From positions 1 through 64,000 of the forward strand of contig NZ_JAAIVI010000022.1 in the NCBI RefSeq assembly GCF_011008905.1: a DNA stretch of 64,000 nucleotides, written 5' to 3'. A program made the position numbers and the translations under genes. The notes below the pieces were generated by a model. That model did not search any database, was not told where the DNA came from, and was given only the letters and a program-made list of their open reading frames with translations. Position 1 is the stretch's first letter. Every line of letters starts with the position of its first letter. The DNA comes from Wenzhouxiangella sp. XN201 (GTDB lineage Bacteria > Pseudomonadota > Gammaproteobacteria > Xanthomonadales > Wenzhouxiangellaceae). This document shows positions 54,260-61,695 of the stretch, piece by piece.

Positions 54260-56251
54260 ATGTCGAATCGGCTGGCAAGACTGAATCGTGCGCTGCTGGA
54301 GCTGCGGCGCCGACACGTCTTTCGCATGGCCGGCGGATACATGGTTGTCGCCTGGGTCTTTCTGCAGGTCGCCGACATTCTGCTTCCGGCTTTCATGGCA
54401 CCGGACTGGGTGATGTCGATCCTGGTCGTTCTGGCGGTCATGGGCATGCCCGTCGTTGTCGTCCTGACCTGGCTCTACGATCTCACACCCCAGGGGATTG
54501 AACGCACCCTGCCGGACCACACCGGCAGCGCCACGGCCTCCGGCCGGTCCTGGAACTGGCGCTGGATCGACTATCTCATCATCGCCGTACTGGCCACCAT
54601 CCTGCTGGTGGTACTGGCGCGCGAAGATTCTTCCGGGCCGGCACAGGGAAGCGAGGCCCGAACCGGGTCGGTTGCCGTCCTGCCCTTCGCCGACCTGAGC
54701 CCGCAGGGCGACCAGCGCTACTTCAGCGACGGTCTGTCCGAGGCCCTGATGGACGGCCTGGCCAACATTCCCGGCCTTCAGGTAGCCGCGCGAACCTCGT
54801 CGTTCACCTTTCGGGAGACCAAACAGGATGCACCCTCGGTCGCACGCGCCCTGAACGTCGACGCCCTGCTCGAAGGCTCGGTCCGCAAATCCGGCGAGCA
54901 GTTGCGCATCAGCGTCCGACTGATCGACGGCAGCAGCGGGCGCCGCCTGTGGAACGAGACTTTCGCGGCCACCGCCGACGACATCTTCGTGCTACAGGAT
55001 TCAATCGCGCGCGCCGTAGCCACATCGTTCGAAATACGACATCTGGGCGATCTCGAGAGTGTGCTTACTCCGACTCACAGCCAGGCCGCCTATGACCAGT
55101 ACCTGCAGGGTCGCGGTCAGCTTCGCCAGGCCTCGACCGCGGAGGGCATCGACGGGGCGCTGGCCCATTTCAAACAGGCACTGGAGATCGATCCCGACTT
55201 CATGCTGGCCAGTGCCGGGCTCTGCCAGGCGCACTGGATGAAGTACACGGCCACCCTCGAGTCCGAACAGGCCCAGGCAGCGTTCAGCGCCTGCAACCGT
55301 GCCGAAAGCCAGAACCCCGACCACATCGAAACCCTGGTTGCCCTGGGCCAGTTATATCGCGGCACCGGCGAGATTGATCGCTCGTTCGAAAAGCTCCGGC
55401 AGGCGCTGGACATCGCCCCCAACGACGAACAAGTCCACGCCGCACTGGGTGAAACCCATCGAGTGGCCGGACAGATGGAGGAGGCCGAACAGAGCTTCCG
55501 GACCGCCATTCGCCTCGACCCGGCTTATTGGCGCAACTACTGGGCGCTCGGCCGCGTCCTGGCCGAGACAGGACGGCTCGAGGAAGCGGCCGACTTCGTG
55601 CGCCGCGCAATTGAACTGGAACCCGAAAACGCCGCGGCCTGGTCCACGCTCGGCGGCATCTACTTTTACCAGAGCGAGTTCATACAGGCGGCCGACGCCT
55701 TCCGGCAGTCAATCGGCAGCCACCCCACACCGCAGGCCTATGCCAATGCCGGTACGCAGTATTTCTACGGCGGCGATTTCACCCGGGCGCGCGCGATGTT
55801 CGAGCAGGCGGTGTCGCTCAGCCCGGCTGACTTCCGATACCACGGATTTCTCGCCGAATGCATCCTGCTCGAGGACGGTGGCGGGCTCGATGCCGCCCGC
55901 CCCCATTTCGAGCGAGCCGTGGAACTGGCCCGGGAAACGCTGGCCATCAACGCCGAGGACCCGCTCACGCGCGCTGCCCTGGCCGCCTATCTGGCCACCC
56001 TGGGCGAACTGGCCGATGCGCAGCAGCAACTGGAACGCCTGGAAGCCGATCCTTCTACCGACATGCGGGCACTGCACACCATGGGCATGGCGCGCCTGGT
56101 CATGGGACAAACCGACCGCGCGCTTGCGCACTTCCATGCCGCCATGGAGCTCGGCTATCCGCAACGCATGCTGCAAAGTGATCCCCGCACCCGCGCGCTT
56201 TTTGGGCAGCCGGCAGAAAATCCGGTCGCCGAATCCACGCAAACTCAGTGA
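54260..56251 (+). CDS. Membrane-anchored TolB-like/TPR repeat protein
   Basis: A 663-residue protein. Two hydrophobic segments at about 28-48 and 52-75 and a third at about 107-125 anchor it. Next comes a TolB/FlgO-like domain (about 140-265; SVAVLPFADLSPQGDQRYFSDGLSEALMDGLANI and ALLEGSVRKSGEQLRISVRLIDG). The C-terminal half is TPR repeats (about 290-640; FKQALEIDPDFM, LRQALDIAPNDEQV, VRRAIELEPENAAA). Such proteins are frequent in Xanthomonadales-type genomes, often after a winged-helix or cyclase domain, which is lacking here. Role unknown. ATG 54260 with AAGGAG upstream. Confidence 0.85.
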   Translation: MSNRLARLNRALLELRRRHVFRMAGGYMVVAWVFLQVADILLPAFMAPDWVMSILVVLAVMGMPVVVVLTWLYDLTPQGIERTLPDHTGSATASGRSWNWRWIDYLIIAVLATILLVVLAREDSSGPAQGSEARTGSVAVLPFADLSPQGDQRYFSDGLSEALMDGLANIPGLQVAARTSSFTFRETKQDAPSVARALNVDALLEGSVRKSGEQLRISVRLIDGSSGRRLWNETFAATADDIFVLQDSIARAVATSFEIRHLGDLESVLTPTHSQAAYDQYLQGRGQLRQASTAEGIDGALAHFKQALEIDPDFMLASAGLCQAHWMKYTATLESEQAQAAFSACNRAESQNPDHIETLVALGQLYRGTGEIDRSFEKLRQALDIAPNDEQVHAALGETHRVAGQMEEAEQSFRTAIRLDPAYWRNYWALGRVLAETGRLEEAADFVRRAIELEPENAAAWSTLGGIYFYQSEFIQAADAFRQSIGSHPTPQAYANAGTQYFYGGDFTRARAMFEQAVSLSPADFRYHGFLAECILLEDGGGLDAARPHFERAVELARETLAINAEDPLTRAALAAYLATLGELADAQQQLERLEADPSTDMRALHTMGMARLVMGQTDRALAHFHAAMELGYPQRMLQSDPRTRALFGQPAENPVAESTQTQ

Positions 56252-56271
56252 GACCCCGAGGAGGGCTTGCC

Positions 56272-56736
56272 ATGAAATCAATTGCCTTGACCATTGCCAT
56301 TCCACTCGCCGCTCTTGCAGTCGCAACAGGCTGTCAGGACCGGGAAGCCGCCGATGTCTGCCGAGAGGACTGTCGCCTGACCGTCACCCTGCCCGACAAC
56401 GTGGCAGAACCACCGGACGTATCCAGCGAGCACCTGCACCTGGCCGCGGACGGCCAGCTCGATGTCCTGCTCGAAGGCGGCAGTGCCGGAAATCAGGCCA
56501 CCCAGCTACGATTCTTCCGCCCCGGCGAACATGAGGACTCGGGAACACCTTTCGTGAATCGAAACGGACAGCCCATGTACCGGGTCAATCTCAATGCCGG
56601 CGATAACAATGGCCTGCAGATCCGCCCCTGGGACGACGGGGTCTGTCATGCGCCAAAGGGCTGCAAATATGACGTCGTCAACAATGGCAACCCGGACCGG
56701 CCGACGCGCGATCCCTGGATCATTCTCTACCAGTAA
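56272..56736 (+). CDS. Small lipoprotein of unknown function
   Basis: 154 residues with a signal sequence and lipobox (AVATGC). Six cysteines, besides the lipid one only four in the mature part near VCREDC and VCHAPKGC, could form two disulfides. I recognise no family. It follows the TolB/TPR gene by 20 bp with a GAGGAGGG ribosome site, so the two are probably one operon. Confidence 0.7.
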   Translation: MKSIALTIAIPLAALAVATGCQDREAADVCREDCRLTVTLPDNVAEPPDVSSEHLHLAADGQLDVLLEGGSAGNQATQLRFFRPGEHEDSGTPFVNRNGQPMYRVNLNAGDNNGLQIRPWDDGVCHAPKGCKYDVVNNGNPDRPTRDPWIILYQ

Positions 56737-56802
56737 GCCGGCAAAGCGGCCCGCGCAGGTCGGGGTGACATCCCCGACCGACGAGCCTCCCGAACCCGCG
56801 CG

Positions 56803-57387
56803 CTACCACACGAGGTCGTCGGGCACCGGGGGGTAATGGCTGCCGTCGTCCTCGGGTTCCTCGCGGCCTTCCAGGCCGGGGACCAGGTCGGGAGCCAGCT
56901 CGCGGTATTGCTCGAGGGTCTCTAGTGAGACGAGCAGGTAGGATCCGCGCAGGTTGACCACGCCGATCTCGCCGCGATTGAGTTGCTCGCGCTGCTCGGG
57001 GGTACACAGGACGCGGCGAATACGACCCATGTGCTCGAAGTAGCGCGGGATCTCGGCGTCCTTGCGATTGAGGGTGTTGCCCTTGATGATTTCATCGAGC
57101 TGGAGATTGCGCCTGCGGCGCTCTTCCTGTTCGGCCACGCGGCGCTGCTTTTCGGCCTCCTTCTCATTCGCTTCGGCCTTTCGGCGGGCTGCGTATGCAC
57201 GCGCCAGATCCGAATCAGCACCCGTTTTCTTGCGCGCCGGGCGCTTTTTATGACCGGCCGCACCATTGGCGCGGGCCTTCTTCGAGCCGGAATCCCCGGC
57301 ACCGGGCTTGCCCCGGCGCCGAGGCTTCTCAGCCTGCTTTTCGTCGGCCAGCCCTGCCTTGAGCAGGGCATCTTGCAGTGTCCCCAT
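56803..57387 (-). CDS. DUF2058 (YaiL-like) family protein
   Basis: 194 residues. The N terminus MGTLQDALLKAGL and the C-terminal segment IPRYFEHMGRIRRVLCTPEQREQLNRGEIGVVNLRGSYLLV are family marks. Residues about 20-95 are a Lys/Arg/Ala-rich, probably helical nucleic-acid-binding stretch. Function unknown. It lies 21 bp after the FKBP gene in the same direction. Confidence 0.88.
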   Translation of the reverse strand: MGTLQDALLKAGLADEKQAEKPRRRGKPGAGDSGSKKARANGAAGHKKRPARKKTGADSDLARAYAARRKAEANEKEAEKQRRVAEQEERRRRNLQLDEIIKGNTLNRKDAEIPRYFEHMGRIRRVLCTPEQREQLNRGEIGVVNLRGSYLLVSLETLEQYRELAPDLVPGLEGREEPEDDGSHYPPVPDDLVW

Positions 57388-57408
57388 GGCTGTGATTGTC
57401 GTCGCTGA

Positions 57409-58116
57409 CTATTCCTGGGACTCGCCGTCGCCCACTTCCAGCAGTTCGACTTCGAAGATCAGGGTCGAATTGGGACCGATGGGACCCGGACGGCCCTGCT
57501 CTCCGTAGGCCAGCTCGGAAGGAACGAAGAATTCATACTTGGCGCCTTCCTTCATCAGCTGCACACCTTCGGTCCAGCCGGGAATGACCTGGTTGAGGGC
57601 AAAGGTGGCCGGCTCGCCGCGATCGTAGGAACTGTCGAACACGGTACCGTCGATCAGGGTGCCCTTGTAATGAACGGTCACGCGATCCTCGGCGGTCGGG
57701 CTGGCGCCTTCGCCTTCTTCGATCACGCGGTACTGCAGACCGGATTCGGTCACGCTAATACCTTCGCGCTCGGCGTTCTCGGCCAGGAAGGCTTCGCCTT
57801 CTTCGAGATTGACGGAGGCTTCCTGCGCACGCTCGACCTCCATCTGCTGCTGGCGGCGCTGCATGAACGCGTCGCGCTCGGCCAGGGCCTCTTCTTCGGT
57901 CAGGCGGGTTTCTTCGCCGTTATAGCTTGCGCGCAAGGCTTCGACGAGCAGATCCATATCCAGGTCGATATCCTGCTCAGCCAGCGAGCCACCGATGTCC
58001 ATGCCAATGGTGTAGCTCAGACGCTCTTCGGGCGTTTCGAGTTCTTCCTGGGCCAGGGCAACGGTCGAAACACTCGCAGCCAGCACGGAGCCGGCCAGAA
58101 TTCGGACGATCTTCAT
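57409..58116 (-). CDS. FKBP-type peptidyl-prolyl cis-trans isomerase, Mip/FkpA-like
   Basis: A 235-residue periplasmic folding factor. Signal peptide 1-22, an N-terminal dimerisation domain (about 25-120; LSYTIGMDIGGSL) and the FKBP domain (about 128-228; VHYKGTLIDGTVFDSSYDRG, VIPGWTEGVQLMKEGAKYEFFVPSELAYG). Start ATG 58116, AAGGAG 8 nt upstream. Confidence 0.94.
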   Translation of the reverse strand: MKIVRILAGSVLAASVSTVALAQEELETPEERLSYTIGMDIGGSLAEQDIDLDMDLLVEALRASYNGEETRLTEEEALAERDAFMQRRQQQMEVERAQEASVNLEEGEAFLAENAEREGISVTESGLQYRVIEEGEGASPTAEDRVTVHYKGTLIDGTVFDSSYDRGEPATFALNQVIPGWTEGVQLMKEGAKYEFFVPSELAYGEQGRPGPIGPNSTLIFEVELLEVGDGESQE

Positions 58117-58261
58117 TGGTGAAACTCCTTGGGAATGGGGTTTTCGAGTATCGCGTGAGACCACCGCGAGGGGTGTCAGTTCAATGCTCTGCAGTCTACC
58201 AGATTGCTGGCGGCGCCTGAACGCTCGCGCAGGTACGATGTATTGCCTGTGAAAAAAGGGC

Positions 58262-58297
58262 TTGACTCTGTAGTGGTGTTCTACTAGACTAATACAC
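58262..58297 (+). promoter_or_regulatory. Promoter with YtrA-type operator
   Basis: TTGACT (58262-58267), 17 bp, TAGACT (58285-58290). Over the -10 lies an inverted repeat GTGTTCTA-N6-TAATACAC (58276-58297), matching the GTGTANTA/TANTACAC half-sites of YtrA-type GntR repressors. The second downstream gene encodes such a regulator, so autorepression is likely. Confidence 0.7.
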
Positions 58298-58324
58298 CAA
58301 CACGACAGCCAACAGGAGCTGACC

Positions 58325-58594
58325 ATGTTGCCGATCACACGACATCGAACACTCGCCATCCCGCATCGGCTGGCCCTGGTGGCTGCAGCCGTCTGCCTGG
58401 TGCTGGCCTTCACCGTCGATCAGTCGACGCTGGACGAGCAACTTCAGGCCCGCCAGGTCGATCGGGTACAGGACGAACCGAAAGAAGAAGCAACGCTGGA
58501 GGCGGTCACTCCGAAGGAGCAGGTCAGCGCAGGCAAGAGCGGCCGTTCCGGCCGGCTGGAGCTGTCGCCCTGGTTCTCGGGGCTGACCCACTGA
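58325..58594 (+). CDS. Small exported or membrane-anchored protein of unknown function
   Basis: 89 residues with one N-terminal hydrophobic segment (LALVAAAVCLVLAFTV) after a basic start, then a charged tail. AGGAG lies 7 nt before ATG 58325. It is the first gene of the GntR-ABC operon (2 bp before the GntR start), so it probably shares the envelope-stress or export role. No family recognised. Confidence 0.65.
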   Translation: MLPITRHRTLAIPHRLALVAAAVCLVLAFTVDQSTLDEQLQARQVDRVQDEPKEEATLEAVTPKEQVSAGKSGRSGRLELSPWFSGLTH

Positions 58595-58596
58595 TC

Positions 58597-58965
58597 ATGG
58601 AAGCACGCTGGGACGATAACCAGCCGATTTACTGGCAGTTGCGCGAAAAAACGATCGCCGCGATTCTCGACGGCACGTTGCGCGAAGGCCAGCCCCTGCC
58701 GTCGGTACGGCAAGTGGCGGTTGATTTCCAGATCAATCCGCTGACGGTTTCCAAGTCTTACCAGTCGCTGGTGGACGATGAACTGGTTGAAAAGCGCCGC
58801 GGGGTCGGTATGTTTGTCTGCGAAGGCGCTCGCGCCAGGCTGCTGGAGAGCGAACGCGAACGATTTCTCAACGAGGAATGGCCGCGTCTGGCGGAACGCA
58901 TCGAACAACTCGGGCTGTCGCTTGAGAGCCTCATGGCGGCACGAAACAAAAAGGAGAAGAACTGA
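58597..58965 (+). CDS. GntR-family regulator, YtrA subfamily
   Basis: 122 residues: the winged helix (PIYWQLREKTIAAILDGTLREGQPLPSVRQVAVDFQINPLTVSKSYQSLVDDELVEKRRG is spread over about 10-70) and a short helical dimerisation tail typical of YtrA. These repress ABC transporter operons they belong to. Its TGA overlaps the ATG of the ATPase gene (TGATG). Confidence 0.92.
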   Translation: MEARWDDNQPIYWQLREKTIAAILDGTLREGQPLPSVRQVAVDFQINPLTVSKSYQSLVDDELVEKRRGVGMFVCEGARARLLESERERFLNEEWPRLAERIEQLGLSLESLMAARNKKEKN

Positions 58966-59849
58966 TGAGCCTGACCATTCATGCCCGCAACCTGAAACGC
59001 TACTACGGTAGCAATCATGCGGTTGACGGCATCGACCTGGAGGTCCCCTCGGGCCGCATCGTCGGCCTGATTGGTCCCAATGGTGCCGGCAAGACTACGG
59101 CACTCAAGGCGATCCTGGGCCTGACCAGCTTCGACGGTGAACTCGAAGTGCTCGGCCGCAGGCCGGACAAGGACCGCGACGAACTGATGAAGGACGTCTG
59201 CTTCATTGCCGACGTAGCGGTACTGCCGCGCTGGGCCCGGGTCTGGCAAGTAATCGAACTGACCGAGCGCCTGCATCCGCGCTTTTCGCGGGAACGCTGC
59301 CTGCACTATCTGAAGAACACCAAGGTGCGGCAGAACGCCAAGGTCAAGTCGCTCTCCAAGGGCATGGTCGTCCAACTGCACCTGGCGCTGGTCATGGCCA
59401 TCGACGCCAAGCTCCTGGTCCTCGACGAACCCACCCTTGGGCTCGATATCCTGTTTCGCAAGCGCTTCTATTCCAATCTCCTCAATGAGTATTTCGACGA
59501 GGAGCGCACCATCCTGATCACCACCCATCAGGTCGAGGAAGTCGAGCATATTCTCACCGACCTGATGTTCATCAAGGACGGCAAACTGGTACTCAACGCC
59601 ACCATGGATGCAGTTCACGAGCGCTTTTGCGAGGTCATGGTCCAGGCTGACCGGGTCGAAGAAGCGCGTGCGATGAACCCCATCCACGAGCGCGTCCTGT
59701 TCGGCCGCCACATTTTCCTGTTCGACCGTGCCGACGCATCGCGACTGCGTGACATGGGTGAGTTGCACCGCCCCAGCGTGGCCGACCTGTTCGTGGCACT
59801 GATGGGCGACGAGTATGAAAATGATGAGCCCCGGGAGGAAGCGGCATGA
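58965..59849 (+). CDS. ABC transporter ATP-binding protein
   Basis: 294 residues. Walker A GPNGAGKTT, signature SLSKGM (variant LSKGM), Walker B LLVLDEPTLGLD and switch His in TTHQVEEVE. A C-terminal extension follows. Paired with the permease next to it by an ATGA overlap. With the YtrA regulator this resembles envelope-stress or peptide-antibiotic resistance exporters; substrate unknown. Confidence 0.93.
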   Translation: MSLTIHARNLKRYYGSNHAVDGIDLEVPSGRIVGLIGPNGAGKTTALKAILGLTSFDGELEVLGRRPDKDRDELMKDVCFIADVAVLPRWARVWQVIELTERLHPRFSRERCLHYLKNTKVRQNAKVKSLSKGMVVQLHLALVMAIDAKLLVLDEPTLGLDILFRKRFYSNLLNEYFDEERTILITTHQVEEVEHILTDLMFIKDGKLVLNATMDAVHERFCEVMVQADRVEEARAMNPIHERVLFGRHIFLFDRADASRLRDMGELHRPSVADLFVALMGDEYENDEPREEAA

Positions 59850-60808
59850 ATACCATTCATACCCTCTGGACTCTGATGCGCCGCGAGCTGTGGGAAAGCC
59901 CGGGTGCATTCAAGTGGACCCCTGTCGTACTGATCGGCCTGACCCTGTTCTTTACCGTATTCGGCCTCATTCTCGGCTCGCGCTTCGACAACGAAATGGC
60001 GTTCACTTTCGATGCCATCCGACAGTTCGCCGAGGCACCGGGCGATCAGCGCCGCATGTTCATGACCGGCGCCCTGTTTGCCTCGTCCACCCTGTTCTTC
60101 CAGATACTGATCCTGGTCGTCATCTTTTATCTGTCCAGCTGTCTGTACGACGAGCGCAAGGACCGGTCGATCCTGTTCTGGAAATCGCTACCCGTTTCCG
60201 ATCGGACGACGGTGGCTTCGAAAGTGCTCACTGCCTGTCTGCTGGCACCCGCCATCTATCTGGTCGCGGTGATCATCACCCAGTTGGTCCTGCTTTCAAT
60301 CGCATCGGTTTACGGCCTGATGGCCGGGGTCAATCCATTCACCACCTTCTGGCTGCCTGCCTCGCTGCCGAAACTGTGGTCGGTGATGTCCGTCGGCATC
60401 GTGATTCAGGCCCTGTGGCTTCTGCCGATCTACGCCTGGCTGGTGTTCTGCTCATCGTGGGCGCCGCGCGTCCCCATCCTGGTTGCCATCGCCATTCCCG
60501 CCGGTGCCGCGCTGTTGCAGCACACCTGGAGTCTGCTGACCAGTTTCACCATGCCGGACTTCAATATCGGCATGATCATTCTCATGCGCCTGGGCAGCGG
60601 GATCCTGCCGACCAACGTGAACTTCAACATCAACTCAAACGGCGGCACGACGGACTTTACCGACGTCCGATTCGGCGACGACCTGTTCATGAGCTTCGGG
60701 AACAGTTTCGAATACCTGACCCGTCCGGCCATGTGGATCGGCCTGGCCATCGCCTTCGTGCTGTTGGCCGCCGCGGTCTGGTTCCGCCGCCGGGCCACCG
60801 ACAACTGA
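59846..60808 (+). CDS. ABC-2-type permease
   Basis: 320 residues with about six transmembrane segments, including VVLIGLTLFFTVFGLILG near 27-44, the helices at about 80-100 and 130-160, and a C-terminal one before the Arg-rich tail. It contains YDERKDRSILFWKSLPVSDRTTV, typical of this ABC-2 class. Partner of the upstream ATPase. Confidence 0.9.
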   Translation: MNTIHTLWTLMRRELWESPGAFKWTPVVLIGLTLFFTVFGLILGSRFDNEMAFTFDAIRQFAEAPGDQRRMFMTGALFASSTLFFQILILVVIFYLSSCLYDERKDRSILFWKSLPVSDRTTVASKVLTACLLAPAIYLVAVIITQLVLLSIASVYGLMAGVNPFTTFWLPASLPKLWSVMSVGIVIQALWLLPIYAWLVFCSSWAPRVPILVAIAIPAGAALLQHTWSLLTSFTMPDFNIGMIILMRLGSGILPTNVNFNINSNGGTTDFTDVRFGDDLFMSFGNSFEYLTRPAMWIGLAIAFVLLAAAVWFRRRATDN

Positions 60809-61182
60809 TGCGACACCTTCCGGTCATCCTGCTGTTGACAGCCCTGGCTGCCGCTGCAGGCGTGGCCGGCTGGCAGTCGGCACCCTGGCTGTTCACAGCG
60901 GGATTGGCGCTGGCTGCAGGGGCGCCGCTGTTCTTCATCGCGCATCATGCCCTGGTCGGCGGATCACGACCCCTGCTCTACCACCCCCTGGGCATTTCCA
61001 TTGCCGCCGGCCTGGGCTGCGTGATGACCCTGGCCGGGCAGTACCGGTTCGGGCGCTTCAACTGGGTGGTTGGCTGTGCCGTTCTGGCCCTGGTGGCCTG
61101 GATGCTGTGGCAACGTTACATGCGCTCGAGTCTGCCCGGCAAAGCGTCTAGAATCGACAGCCGTAGCCAACAAGATTCCTGA
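60808..61182 (+). CDS. Small polytopic membrane protein
   Basis: 124 residues, about four hydrophobic segments (VILLLTALAAAAGVAG, LFTAGLALAAGAPLFFIA, LGISIAAGLGCVMTLAG, WVVGCAVLALVAWMLW). ATG 60808 overlaps the permease stop (TGATG), so it belongs to the same operon. Family not recognised. Confidence 0.7.
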   Translation: MRHLPVILLLTALAAAAGVAGWQSAPWLFTAGLALAAGAPLFFIAHHALVGGSRPLLYHPLGISIAAGLGCVMTLAGQYRFGRFNWVVGCAVLALVAWMLWQRYMRSSLPGKASRIDSRSQQDS

Positions 61183-61185
61183 GCC

Positions 61186-61503
61186 ATGATCAGACCAGCC
61201 CTCCTAGCTGTATTCGTGACGGTCCTGCTCGCCGGCTGCAGCTGGGTCGACCTCAAACCTGGTGCGGACCGGGTCAACCTGCGTAGTTCCTCCCAGGTCC
61301 ACAGCTGCGAGCGGCTGGGCGCGACCACCACCTCGGTCCGCGACCGGGTCGGCTTCTATAACCGCAATTCCGACAAGGTTGGCGAAGAACTGGCCGACCT
61401 GGCGCGCAACAGCGCCCTGGAACTGGGTGGCGACACAATCGTGCCGGACGGCCCGATCGACGACGGCGAGCGCCGCTTCATCATCTATCGCTGCCTGCGC
61501 TAG
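61186..61503 (+). CDS. DUF4156-family lipoprotein
   Basis: 105 residues, lipobox VLLAGC. The mature part has the DUF4156 pattern with a Cys pair (HSCERLGATTTSVRD ... IYRC). Function unknown. It starts 3 bp after the preceding small membrane protein gene. A CACGGGC/GCCCGTG hairpin (61560-61586) downstream may end the transcript. Confidence 0.8.
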   Translation: MIRPALLAVFVTVLLAGCSWVDLKPGADRVNLRSSSQVHSCERLGATTTSVRDRVGFYNRNSDKVGEELADLARNSALELGGDTIVPDGPIDDGERRFIIYRCLR

Positions 61504-61617
61504 AAGAACCCCAACAGTCCTGCCGGGCCGCACCAGTAGCCCCTGAACCCCGGCAATGCCCACGGGCAGCCTGCATGCCGCCCGTGAACTGTGATTCACC
61601 CTTTTTGTGAAATTGTG

Positions 61618-61647
61618 TTGCAGATGATAATGATTTGCGTTTAGAAT
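61618..61647 (+). promoter_or_regulatory. Fur-box-like site and promoter of the FecA-like receptor
   Basis: TTGCAG (61618-61623), an 18-bp spacer and TAGAAT (61642-61647). GATGATAATGAT (61623-61634) between them matches the NAT-repeat core of Fur boxes. It predicts iron repression of the receptor. Confidence 0.6.
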
Positions 61648-61695
61648 TGCGCCGAATTATTCATCCACTCACGCAACACGCAGGACATTTCAACA

